A DNA stretch of 15,844 bases, from positions 1 through 15,844 of the forward strand of contig JAFAEB010000092.1 of assembly GCA_023424235.1 (NCBI GenBank), read 5' to 3'. Shown here one piece after another: positions 1-6,443 of this stretch; positions within the stretch are counted from its first letter, which is position 1, and every line of letters starts with the position of its first letter. This stretch comes from Bacillota bacterium. GTDB taxonomy: Bacteria > Bacillota > Clostridia > Lachnospirales > Lachnospiraceae. The position numbers and the translations under genes were made by a program. Under the pieces are notes generated by a model, which was given only the letters and a program-made list of their open reading frames with translations, had not been told where the DNA came from and searched no databases.

Positions 1-1
1 C

Positions 2-721
2 CTTAGTGATGGAGTTATACACGCTGGGGTTGGAAAGGTATTAAACTTTGGTTGGACTTGGGATAGTGTTGCAGAATATGCTTTAAAGTCTGTAAAAGAA
101 ACTCTTTCCTCGAAACGCCTTGCAACACTTCTTTGTAAAGCATGTGATGATTTATATATGGGGATTCCAGGCGATGATACTACTATAATTGTAACTAGAA
201 TCATACCAAATAAAGTATTAAACATATTTACAGGACCTCCTTCTAGTAAGTATGACGATTTTAAAATTATAAAAGAATTTATGAACCCTACTGCAAAAAA
301 AATAATCTGTGGTGGTACCAGTGCTAATATTGCATCAAGAATTCTTGGCGCAAAACTCCACACTACCCTTAATTATACGGATCCTGATTTACCACCTGTT
401 GCCTTTATGGATGGAATTGATTTAGTAACAGAGGGAGTACTTACCCTAACAAGAACCTTAATGATTATGAAAGATTATGTAGAGACCGATCCAAGCCTTA
501 CCTTCTTTGAGGAATTAGATAAGGATAATGGTGGTTCAAAAATAGCAAAAATGATTATTGAAGACTGTACTACACTTAACTTATTTGTAGGAAAAGCAAT
601 GAATGAAGCTCACCAAAACCCTGGACTGCCATTTGATTTAAGTATACGTATGCATTTAGTAGAACAGATAAAAGATACTGCAATTAAGATGGGGAAAGTT
701 GTAACGGTGAGATATTACTAG
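2..721 (+). CDS. SpoIIE/PP2C-family serine phosphatase, 3' part (5'-truncated by window edge)
   Basis: The frame is open from the first bases, so the gene begins outside the window; 239 residues are visible before the TAG at 719-721. The beginning reads LSDGVIHAG and, about 50 residues on, PGDDTTIIV. These are the two last Asp-containing metal motifs of the PP2M/SpoIIE (RsbU-like) phosphatase fold, which dephosphorylates Ser or Thr on partner proteins such as STAS anti-anti-sigma factors. After the catalytic domain comes about 160 residues of extra C-terminal sequence with the motif CGGTSANIASR and a later DGIDLVTEGVLTL; I do not know this domain's function. The next gene, a group B-like [FeFe]-hydrogenase, starts 17 bp downstream on the same strand, so the two are probably co-transcribed and functionally linked. 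The family call is firm; the substrate is unknown. Confidence 0.85.
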   Translation, partial: LSDGVIHAGVGKVLNFGWTWDSVAEYALKSVKETLSSKRLATLLCKACDDLYMGIPGDDTTIIVTRIIPNKVLNIFTGPPSSKYDDFKIIKEFMNPTAKKIICGGTSANIASRILGAKLHTTLNYTDPDLPPVAFMDGIDLVTEGVLTLTRTLMIMKDYVETDPSLTFFEELDKDNGGSKIAKMIIEDCTTLNLFVGKAMNEAHQNPGLPFDLSIRMHLVEQIKDTAIKMGKVVTVRYY

Positions 722-728
722 AGAATTT

Positions 729-733
729 GGAGG
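729..733 (+). promoter_or_regulatory. Ribosome binding site that sets the group B hydrogenase start
   Basis: GGAGG followed by TTATT and then ATG at 739. The upstream in-frame TTG at 727 overlaps this site and so is unlikely to be the start. The same string GGAGGTTATTATG precedes the sensory hydrogenase gene on the other strand. Confidence 0.7.
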
Positions 734-738
734 TTATT

Positions 739-2199
739 ATGCTAAGTAAAGATACTGATATTGAACATATAAAGCATGAGGTCCTACTAGAAGTTGCTAA
801 GCTTTGTTTTACGGATAAACTAGAGGAAGAAAAAGAATATCTTCCTATGAAATTAATTCCTGGACCACAAGCTAACTATAGGTGTTGCATTTATAGAGAA
901 CGTGAAATTATTCGTCAAAGAATTCGTATTGCAGAAGGAAGACCTTCTACCATAAAAGGTAATAATAATATCGTACAAGTAATTACTTCTGCTTGTGAGG
1001 GCTGTCCTATCGCAAGATATGTAGTAACCGATACCTGTAGGAAATGTGTGGGACGAAAATGTAAAGGCGCCTGTCCCTTTGATGCTATTACAATAGGAAA
1101 AGACAGAGCCTATATTGACCCTAGTAAATGTAAGGAATGTGGAAAGTGTAAAGATGCTTGCCCATACAATGCCATTGCAGATAACATGCGTCCATGTAAA
1201 CGAAGTTGCCCTGTAGATGCCATTACTATGGATGAAAATAATATCGTTGTTATCAAAGAAGCGGCTTGTATTAGCTGTGGTGCCTGTATCAAAGGTTGCC
1301 CTTTTGGTGCAATTACAGAACGCTCCTTTTTGGTGGATGTTATACGAATGCTAAAAGAAAAATCAAAAGAAGTATACGCTATGTTAGCTCCAGCATGGGA
1401 AGGGCAATTTGGAGATAAAATAAGCTTTTCTAGTATGGTAAGAGGCCTTAAAGACCTAGGTTTTAAAGATGTATATGAAGTTTCACTAGGAGCAGATTTA
1501 GTTGCAAAAAGTGAAGGGGATGAATGGATTCATGCTTTGGATGAAGGCCTAAAGATGACTACCTCTTGTTGCCCTGCCTTTGTAACTATGGTAAAAAAAC
1601 ATTTTCCTAGCTTAGTTCCTAATATGTCAAAAACCATATCACCAATGACAGCTACTGCAAAAGTTATAAAAGCTATGAATCCCAACGCCATCTGTGTATT
1701 TATTGGACCATGCATTGCTAAAAAGGGGGAAGTTCTTGATACCGTAGCTTTAAATGGTGCAGATTACGCCTTGACCTTCGAAGAATTACATACCATGTTA
1801 CAAGCCAAGGATATTAGTTTAGAAGTAGTCGAGGAATCGCAACAACAAGGCAGCCTATACGGAAAGAAATTCTGTGCATCAAGTGGTGTAAGTGACGCTG
1901 TACTTAGCTATATAAAAGACACAGGGTTTGATACAAAGGATATTAAAGCAAAACCATGTAATGGAGCAAGTGAATGTAAAAAAGCTCTTACCTTACTTAA
2001 ATTAAATAAATTACCGGAAGACTTCATAGAAGGAATGGTATGTATTGGTGGTTGTAAGGATGGACCAGGAAATCTTTTGACTGGAAGACTAATAGAAAAT
2101 AAACGAGAACAATTATTTAAAAAAGCAGATAATAGAAGTATTCTTGATACGAATAGAGAGTATGAAAAGCTTGATATTAATCTTCATTATGGAGAGTAA
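739..2199 (+). CDS. Group B-like monomeric [FeFe]-hydrogenase
   Basis: A 486-residue iron-sulfur enzyme of the [FeFe]-hydrogenase family (2H+ + 2e- to and from H2). The N-terminal ~190 residues are Cys-rich, with CEGCP, CRKC and two ferredoxin-type [4Fe-4S] clusters (CKECGKCKDACP and CISCGACIKGCP). The H-cluster domain follows, with L1 TTSCCPAFV (Cys277/278), L2 IGPCIAKKGE (Cys325) and L3 EGMVCIGGCKDGPG (Cys435/439). These differ from the group A forms (TSCCPGW, MPC, MACPGGC) and fit group B, so both the proton-relay Cys and the cluster ligands are present. An in-frame TTG at 727 would give 490 residues but lies in the ribosome binding site; GGAGG at 729-733 fits ATG 739. It lies 17 bp behind a PP2C phosphatase gene. 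The physiological electron partner is not visible; a ferredoxin is likely. Confidence 0.9.
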   Translation: MLSKDTDIEHIKHEVLLEVAKLCFTDKLEEEKEYLPMKLIPGPQANYRCCIYREREIIRQRIRIAEGRPSTIKGNNNIVQVITSACEGCPIARYVVTDTCRKCVGRKCKGACPFDAITIGKDRAYIDPSKCKECGKCKDACPYNAIADNMRPCKRSCPVDAITMDENNIVVIKEAACISCGACIKGCPFGAITERSFLVDVIRMLKEKSKEVYAMLAPAWEGQFGDKISFSSMVRGLKDLGFKDVYEVSLGADLVAKSEGDEWIHALDEGLKMTTSCCPAFVTMVKKHFPSLVPNMSKTISPMTATAKVIKAMNPNAICVFIGPCIAKKGEVLDTVALNGADYALTFEELHTMLQAKDISLEVVEESQQQGSLYGKKFCASSGVSDAVLSYIKDTGFDTKDIKAKPCNGASECKKALTLLKLNKLPEDFIEGMVCIGGCKDGPGNLLTGRLIENKREQLFKKADNRSILDTNREYEKLDINLHYGE

Positions 2200-2244
2200 A
2201 ATTTATATAAAATCCATATAAGGGTAAAATTAAATATTGATAAT

Positions 2245-2520
2245 GTGATGCCAAATATGAATTATGTTATGGCTATTACTTCATTCACAGACCACTACCC
2301 TAGTACTATTATATACTATCAACGTGAGAAACAGTCAACTACTCATAATTTTTATGCTGATTCATATTACGATGGTTATTTTGATCGTATCTATTTAGAA
2401 TTACTTGATATAACAGGCTATAAAGGCTATTCCGTTCTTGCACCAGCAAAAGATATCGAAGATATAGATAGTATGTGGGAGTTTTTAACAAGAAAGTATC
2501 CTCTATTCTTTAACGACTAA
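2245..2520 (+). CDS. Hypothetical small protein (about 91 aa), unrecognised
   Basis: A 91-residue ORF rich in Tyr, Asp and Ile with an acidic C-terminal third (AKDIEDIDSMWEF). There is no signal peptide, membrane segment or Cys motif. I do not recognise the family. Candidate starts are GTG 2245, ATG 2248 and ATG 2257, and none has a convincing ribosome binding site; the closest purine run, AGGG at 2221-2224, is about 20 nt away. The frame is the same as that of the upstream hydrogenase and stays open from its TAA (2197-2199) to 2520, so it could also be a remnant of an extended C-terminus. It is the last plus-strand gene before a structured palindrome. It may be a real co-transcribed gene or a decayed one. 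Confidence 0.5.
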   Translation: MMPNMNYVMAITSFTDHYPSTIIYYQREKQSTTHNFYADSYYDGYFDRIYLELLDITGYKGYSVLAPAKDIEDIDSMWEFLTRKYPLFFND

Positions 2521-2532
2521 TATATAAAATGA

Positions 2533-2676
2533 ATAGCATGTGATTATTAATCCATAAAGAGACCGTTTGTCGCCATCGGCATTTAGGTTGTGGCAGATTG
2601 ATCTGTCAGGACCTTAGTGCCGCTATCGCTACAAGCGATGAGAATGTGTCTCAGCTGGATAATAATCACATGCTAT
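2533..2676. repeat. 144-bp structured palindromic element (MITE-like repeat or structured RNA)
   Basis: The ends are a 16-bp perfect inverted repeat (2533-2548 with 2661-2676), which extends to 21 pairs with one bulged A (through 2554 and from 2656). Inside are GAGAC/GTCTC (2559-2563 with 2648-2652), a 13-position arm (2577-2589 with 2610-2622, one mismatch and two G-T pairs) capped by a hairpin 2592-2607 with loop TTGA, and a separate hairpin ATCGCT-ACA-AGCGAT at 2625-2639. The whole folds as a closed multi-branch junction. It is noticeably less AT-rich than the surrounding spacer. It sits between convergent genes, so it is not a leader of either. I do not recognise it as a known Rfam class. 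Confidence 0.6.
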
Positions 2677-2712
2677 CTTACAAAACAAAAAAGTAATAAA
2701 CACTGCTAACTT

Positions 2713-2743
2713 AAAAAGGCGCATATTTAGTTCGACAGCCCCT
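2713..2743 (-). terminator. Possible weak terminator of the sensory-hydrogenase operon
   Basis: Read on the minus strand, AGGGGC and GCGCCT form a six-position stem with one mismatch around a 15-nt loop, followed by TTTTT. It is the only hairpin with a T-run downstream of the PHP gene before the structured element. The stem is poor, so the call is tentative. Confidence 0.25.
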
Positions 2744-2786
2744 ATTTATGTCTCTATAGTTCCTTTAAAACTGTTCCACCAGATAT

Positions 2787-3497
2787 TTATCTTAATTTAT
2801 TTAACACCCCACGAATACTCTCTTCCTCACAACTTAAAAATTCTATGGCTTCTTTAATATGTTCTAGGTAATGTGCATCGGAATTTATAATTCGTTTACA
2901 GCTCATAGCATAAGAATCCTTCTCAATAAAGGGATTTCCTTTATAGTCTTTACTAAGCTCTATGATATGAAACTTAGAGTCTGGAGGAATAAAACCTAGA
3001 TTGGATATTACGCTATTACTTCCTTTATCAATGTGAGCAGGTATCATAACCCCATGAAACTCCTTCATTAAATCATATACATCATCAAAGGATATGGTGG
3101 TGGCATTAATTAATAAATTAGCTACCTTACCTACTATATTATCTTCACAATCCATAATAGATTGTGCTCCAAATATCTCTTCCCTATTGGGAAACGCTAT
3201 CATATGTGCAGTAACGTACTCGTCAAATTGCATGGCATCCTCTAAGGTGTAAAAAAGGCATAGAACATGTACTTCCTCACTGGTACATAGCTCCATTCCA
3301 GGAATTCCAATAATTCCTTCCCTTTGTGCATGATATAAAAAGGCAGGACAATTCTTAGCTGAATTATGATCCGTAAGTGCTATTACTTGTAATCCCTTTA
3401 GTTTAGCCATTAAGACAATATTAGCGGGGGTCATATCTTCATGGCCACAAGGTGATAATGCAGAATGTATGTGTAAATCATAGAATAAATTAACCAT
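2787..3497 (-). CDS. PHP-domain metal-dependent phosphoesterase
   Basis: A 236-residue protein of the PHP (polymerase and histidinol phosphatase) superfamily. Metal-site motifs are in order: HIH at residues 9-11, TDHN around 42-45, GMEL with Glu69, VHVL with His77, PAHIDKG at about 157, and NSDAH near the C-terminus. The full set suggests an active di- or trinuclear hydrolase acting on a phosphoester; the substrate is unknown. The preferred start is ATG 3497-3495; an in-frame TTG at 3503 is possible. The start lies inside the end of the upstream DRTGG gene (stop 3492-3490) with no clear ribosome binding site, which suggests translational coupling. It is the last gene of the five-gene minus-strand operon. 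PHP proteins of this type are, from memory, recurrent neighbours of sensory [FeFe]-hydrogenases in Clostridia, so a role in the same signalling path is an inference from context. Confidence 0.85.
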   Translation of the reverse strand: MVNLFYDLHIHSALSPCGHEDMTPANIVLMAKLKGLQVIALTDHNSAKNCPAFLYHAQREGIIGIPGMELCTSEEVHVLCLFYTLEDAMQFDEYVTAHMIAFPNREEIFGAQSIMDCEDNIVGKVANLLINATTISFDDVYDLMKEFHGVMIPAHIDKGSNSVISNLGFIPPDSKFHIIELSKDYKGNPFIEKDSYAMSCKRIINSDAHYLEHIKEAIEFLSCEEESIRGVLNKLR

Positions 3498-3825
3498 GAA
3501 CAAGATTATAAATCTTTAATGCTGCATCAAATATTGAAAGGTTCGTACAAATAACGCTAATATCAGCTTCCCTTGCACGATTTAATGCAGCCTCATCAAA
3601 AGTGGCCCCCTCACAAAGAATAACGATAGGCACCTCCGTAAGGCTTGCAACTGCTAAGGTATTCACATTTCCCATAACGGTTACCCAAGCACAAGTACTA
3701 CTTGCCTTACTCATTGCTAAACTAAGTAAGTCACAACAAAATGGCTTCTCGATTACCCTATCTAAATTATTAGCAGCATGGAGAACACTACCTATATTAC
3801 TGTTAATAATATCACTTACTGTCAT
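3490..3825 (-). CDS. DRTGG-domain protein (second copy)
   Basis: A 111-residue single-domain protein that resembles stand-alone DRTGG domains: MTVSDIIN at the start, VTVMGNVNTLAVASL in the middle, then VPIVILCEGATFDEAAL and ISVICTNLSIFDAALKIY. Such domains are small alpha/beta modules also found beside CBS domains and in phosphotransacetylase-like proteins; their ligand is generally not established. It is a distant paralogue of the first gene of this operon (5809-6162): the starts MTVSDI and MTVNDV and the central and C-terminal blocks align. Its ATG at 3825-3823 lies inside the 3' end of the sensory hydrogenase gene (14-bp overlap), preceded by AAGGGAT. The PHP gene overlaps its stop. The tight packing argues that the product acts with the sensory hydrogenase. 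Confidence 0.8.
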   Translation of the reverse strand: MTVSDIINSNIGSVLHAANNLDRVIEKPFCCDLLSLAMSKASSTCAWVTVMGNVNTLAVASLTEVPIVILCEGATFDEAALNRAREADISVICTNLSIFDAALKIYNLVHG

Positions 3826-5248
3826 AATGCTTATCCCTTTCTTTAGCTAAGATATTCTTTTCTATCACTGAGCTATCCGCTTCTTCCCTTGGACTATACC
3901 CATCTTCTCTTAGATTATACCTCTCATCCCTTAAGCTATCCTTTTCAGCTCTTACAGTATGCCTTCCATCGATAAATAACATCTCATCGGAAATTTTATG
4001 TATATATTCTCTAAGAACATGAATACAATCCTTTTCACTAGCAACTCCTCTGACAATATCTTCTGCTAATGCCTTACAAGTTGGTGCACCACAAGACCCA
4101 CAATCAAGACCAGGGAAAGCCTCGCATAACTCTTCTACTTTCGCCACCATAGATATGCTCTCCTTCATATCCATACCTAATTTAAATACCGGTTCATACC
4201 TTACTTCCTCGGTCCAATTAGCATCAATCTCTTCCTTATGATTTAGTAAATGATTACATGCTACTGGCATATATTTTCGTAAACGTTTTAGCTTAACCTT
4301 GGCCACAAATGGATTTTCAACGGTTAGTACACCACCTACACAGCCTCCATTACAAGCATTAAGTTCAATAAACTCTAAATTAGTGAACTTCTGATCCTCT
4401 AAATCCTCTAATACACGAATAACATTCTCAATGCCATCAGCTGCAAGGTAACTATCTGTTAATAAACCACCTGCTTCTCCACCAGTACCACCCCAGCTAA
4501 TACCAATCTTACCTGAGATTTGTAGTTCCTTTACCTCATCATTTATTTCAATATCTTTCATATGCCCTAATAACTTAGGATAAATATCTTTAATAGCTAG
4601 TACACCGTCAATATCACTTTTACTAATACCTAATGGAACTTTTGCCGCACTTACTTTAGCAGGGCATGGTGAAATAAATATAACACCAATCTTATCACTA
4701 CTAAGTCCTGTTTCTATCATTGCCTTTTCTCTAGCAAGTCTTGCTGCTAAATCAACAGGTGCCATAATAGGAAGCAAATGCTCTATTAGATTAGGAAATC
4801 TCACACGAATAAGCCTTACTACGGATGGACATGCAGTACTAATGATTGGCCACTTATCCTTATGCTCCTCTATGTATTTACGAGACATTTCAGATATTAA
4901 TTCTGCTGCTCCACTTACTTCATATACATCATCAAATCCGATACGAAGAAGTGCTGTAAGTAGAATGTTAACATCATCTAAGTTATTAAACTGCCCATAG
5001 AAAGAAGGTGCAGGTAGTGCGATCTTATATTCGTACTTTTTTAAGATATCTATGGTATCATATAGTGCTAACTTTGCATGATGAGGACAAATCCTGATAC
5101 ATTCTCCACAATCAATACAAAACTTTTTTGTAATAGCAGCTTTTCCATTTCTTACACGAATTGCCTCAGTAGGGCAACGTTTTATACAATTAATACATCC
5201 TTTGCATAAATCCTCATCTAACCTAACAGCTGTAAAAAACTTATCCAT
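3812..5248 (-). CDS. hydS: Putative sensory [FeFe]-hydrogenase (HydS-like, group C/D type)
   Basis: A 478-residue protein. Residues 15-54 hold two [4Fe-4S] ferredoxin motifs (CKGCINCIKRCP, CIDCGECIRICP). An H-cluster domain follows with L1 STACPSVV, L2 ISPCPAKV (Cys195) and L3 ELNACNGGCVGG (Cys299, Cys303). The proton-relay Cys of catalytic enzymes is Ala139, beside the retained ligand Cys140; the Met residues next to the H-cluster ligands in L2 and L3 are Ser and Asn. Such changes are described for sensory hydrogenases such as Thermotoga maritima HydS. Next is an FeS domain with Cys383, 386, 391 and 408 (CGSCGAPTC), then a charged tail with no PAS domain, which fits group D better than group C. 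ATG 5248 is chosen because GGAGG at 5258-5254 precedes it; the in-frame ATG 5260 overlaps that site. The likely role is H2 or redox sensing rather than bulk turnover. Confidence 0.88.
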   Translation of the reverse strand: MDKFFTAVRLDEDLCKGCINCIKRCPTEAIRVRNGKAAITKKFCIDCGECIRICPHHAKLALYDTIDILKKYEYKIALPAPSFYGQFNNLDDVNILLTALLRIGFDDVYEVSGAAELISEMSRKYIEEHKDKWPIISTACPSVVRLIRVRFPNLIEHLLPIMAPVDLAARLAREKAMIETGLSSDKIGVIFISPCPAKVSAAKVPLGISKSDIDGVLAIKDIYPKLLGHMKDIEINDEVKELQISGKIGISWGGTGGEAGGLLTDSYLAADGIENVIRVLEDLEDQKFTNLEFIELNACNGGCVGGVLTVENPFVAKVKLKRLRKYMPVACNHLLNHKEEIDANWTEEVRYEPVFKLGMDMKESISMVAKVEELCEAFPGLDCGSCGAPTCKALAEDIVRGVASEKDCIHVLREYIHKISDEMLFIDGRHTVRAEKDSLRDERYNLREDGYSPREEADSSVIEKNILAKERDKHYDSK

Positions 5249-5253
5249 AATAA

Positions 5254-5258
5254 CCTCC
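5254..5258 (-). promoter_or_regulatory. Ribosome binding site that sets the hydS start
   Basis: GGAGG on the minus strand, followed by TTATT and ATG at 5248-5246. It rules against the ATG at 5260, which overlaps it. Confidence 0.7.
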
Positions 5259-5262
5259 ATTA

Positions 5263-5289
5263 TGCCAAATCACTTAGATGGCGTTGGCA
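5263..5289 (-). promoter_or_regulatory. Inverted repeat just upstream of the hydS ribosome binding site
   Basis: TGCCAA (5263-5268) and TTGGCA (5284-5289) form a 6-bp perfect inverted repeat with a 15-nt spacer, ending 4 bp before GGAGG. It lies in the only sizeable gap of this operon (5249-5389). It could be a leader hairpin that tunes hydS translation or an operator; it may also be chance. Confidence 0.3.
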
Positions 5290-5313
5290 CAATATTATCA
5301 AGCAAATTGCACA

Positions 5314-5337
5314 CCAATTCAAAAATAAATTTTTGAG
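5314..5337. repeat. AT-rich palindrome between the HATPase and hydS genes
   Basis: TCAAAAAT-AA-ATTTTTGA is an 8-bp perfect inverted repeat inside the 141-bp gap before hydS. Its left part matches the first half (ATTCAAAAATA) of the inverted repeat in the leader of the divergent hydrogenase operon (from 6409). It is a possible common operator, but the composition makes chance matches likely. Confidence 0.25.
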
Positions 5338-5389
5338 TACAAGCATATTACCTATCTGAAATTAGAGCTAGATTATCTTAATTACACTT

Positions 5390-5815
5390 CTATAAATACA
5401 CTTTTAAAAGAACAGTTGTTCCTTCGCCTACAAGAGATGTAATCTCCATTATGTCGGAGTATTTTTTCATATTAGGAAGACCCATACCTGCTCCAAAACC
5501 CAAAGCCCTAACATTGTCTGGAGCTGTAGAATAGCCTTCTTTCATTGCAAGTTCTATATCAGGAATACCTGGCCCCTTATCCTTTAGGATCATAGTTATT
5601 TCAGATGGTTCAATGGTAACATCAATAAGCCCACCACCCGCATGAATCACCATATTGATTTCACCTTCATACATTGCAATTGCAACCTTCCTGACGATTT
5701 GAGGTGAAACTCCCATTTGCTTTAGCTTATTCTTAATATTACTTGAGGCCTCTCCAGCCCTAGTAAAGTCATCTCTAGGTATGTGATAGGTTAGTTTTAT
5801 TTGATCATTTAACAA
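5390..5815 (-). CDS. HATPase_c protein, anti-sigma factor/serine kinase type (RsbW/SpoIIAB fold)
   Basis: A 141-residue GHKL ATPase. The N-box is YEGEINMVIHA (Glu50, Asn54), the G1 box is KDKGPGIPD (residues 78-86), and the G2 box is GFGAGMGLPNMKKYSD (106-121), ending in GEGTTV. Length and layout match the SpoIIAB/RsbW/RsbT family, whose members phosphorylate a Ser on STAS-domain proteins. A longer reading from 5860 would overlap the upstream DRTGG gene by 52 bp. I chose the TTG at 5815-5813 because GGAGG at 5829-5825 sits 9 nt before it and the product then begins close to the conserved domain. It overlaps the DRTGG stop by 7 bp and lies directly before hydS, so it is a natural output kinase for the sensor. 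No STAS gene is in view, so its target is unknown. Confidence 0.82.
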   Translation of the reverse strand: MLNDQIKLTYHIPRDDFTRAGEASSNIKNKLKQMGVSPQIVRKVAIAMYEGEINMVIHAGGGLIDVTIEPSEITMILKDKGPGIPDIELAMKEGYSTAPDNVRALGFGAGMGLPNMKKYSDIMEITSLVGEGTTVLLKVYL

Positions 5816-6162
5816 TAAGGTGCACCTCCACGTAACCCATTCTCGTATAACATACCACAAGCAGAAAACATTCTGTGACCCGTAGTTAATAGAACGATAC
5901 CACTTTCCTTTGCAAGTTCTATCATTCCTTCATCTGGTTTTTTACCTCTTACAAAAACAATGCAAATAATATCCATCATCTCTGCTGTCCGAATTACCTG
6001 TAAATTACATAAACCAGTAAGTAAGACTGACTGATCTTTAACAAAGGCAAGCACGTCACTCATCATATCGGAGCCACAAGCCGTATGAACTTCCTTCATT
6101 AGATGCTCTTCACCACATACAATGCGAGCTCCAAGGATTGTTTTTACATCATTTACCGTCAT
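5809..6162 (-). CDS. DRTGG-domain protein (first gene of the sensory operon)
   Basis: A 117-residue DRTGG-like domain protein: MTVNDVKTILGARIVCG at the N-terminus, SVLLTGLCNLQVIRTAEM in the middle, then IICIVFVRGKKPDEGMIELAKESGIVLLTT. It carries several Cys (in ACGS, GLCN, FSACGM and the C-terminal YC). I cannot say whether they bind metal or are redox-active. ATG 6162-6160 is preceded by AGGAGATTAT, a good ribosome binding site. It is the promoter-proximal gene of the operon with HATPase, hydS, a second DRTGG gene and a PHP gene, and its 3' end overlaps the HATPase start. Paralogy to 3490-3825 is visible along most of the length. A nucleotide- or ligand-sensing regulatory role is an inference. 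Confidence 0.8.
   Translation of the reverse strand: MTVNDVKTILGARIVCGEEHLMKEVHTACGSDMMSDVLAFVKDQSVLLTGLCNLQVIRTAEMMDIICIVFVRGKKPDEGMIELAKESGIVLLTTGHRMFSACGMLYENGLRGGAPYC
5825..5829 (-). promoter_or_regulatory. Ribosome binding site favouring a TTG start for the HATPase
   Basis: GGAGG inside the 3' end of the DRTGG gene, 9 nt before TTG 5815-5813. The nearby ATG is out of frame. Confidence 0.55.
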
Positions 6163-6254
6163 ATAATCTCCTATCTCTCCTATTAGATTATTGAATCAGA
6201 ACTATTACAATATATTAAAAAGTCCTAAATCTTTCACGATTATTTTATGATTTA

Positions 6255-6283
6255 AGTATATCATTAACAAATAAATTAAGCAA
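6255..6283 (-). promoter_or_regulatory. Sigma-A-type promoter of the sensory-hydrogenase operon
   Basis: On the minus strand, TTGCTT (6283-6278), a 17-bp spacer, and TATACT (6260-6255) preceded by TG one base upstream, i.e. an extended -10. The expected start is near 6248, giving a leader of about 85 nt before ATG 6162. The spacer holds TTGTTAA, which resembles one Rex half-site, but the partner half is absent. Confidence 0.6.
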
Positions 6284-6378
6284 CTAATTATATATATCAA
6301 TCAATTGTTCAAAAAATTTATTTAAATTAAAAAATATTTATAAAATAATATTCAATTGTAGATTTTTTATCAATTACA

Positions 6379-6387
6379 TGATATACT
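6379..6387 (+). promoter_or_regulatory. Extended -10 promoter of the multimeric hydrogenase operon
   Basis: TGATATACT is an extended -10 element; no good -35 hexamer lies at 16-18 bp (TTGTAG at 6356-6361 is 20 bp away). The expected start is near 6394, leaving a leader of about 85 nt. The same ATGATATACT string forms the divergent minus-strand promoter 116-118 bp away. The rest of the 317-bp spacer 6163-6479 is very AT-rich with no ORF. Confidence 0.5.
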
Positions 6388-6408
6388 GTTTGTGTTAATC
6401 GACAAGAT

Positions 6409-6443
6409 ATTCAAAAATAGTATTATCGTTAAATCTTTTGAAT
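6409..6443 (+). promoter_or_regulatory. Inverted repeat in the leader of the hydrogenase operon
   Basis: ATTCAAAA (6409-6416) and TTTTGAAT (6436-6443) form an 8-bp perfect inverted repeat with a 19-nt spacer between the predicted transcription start and the ribosome binding site. It may be an operator or a weak hairpin; AT-rich chance is possible. Confidence 0.3.

Noticed and set aside
727..738. TTG start at 727 for the group B hydrogenase
   Set aside because: It overlaps the GGAGG at 729-733, which is correctly spaced for ATG 739.
2533..2676. Integron attC site or riboswitch as explanation for the palindrome
   Set aside because: There are no GTTRRRY/RYYYAAC ends, and the element lies between convergent gene ends rather than upstream of a gene.
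5816..5860. Longer N-terminus of the HATPase starting at 5860
   Set aside because: It would overlap the DRTGG gene by 52 bp, has no ribosome binding site, and adds a Trp-rich stretch unlike the family; TTG 5815 has GGAGG at good distance.
6264..6270. Rex operator in the divergent promoter
   Set aside because: Only one half-site (TTAACAA) is present; the second half of TTGTTAA-N4-TTAACAA is not recognisable.
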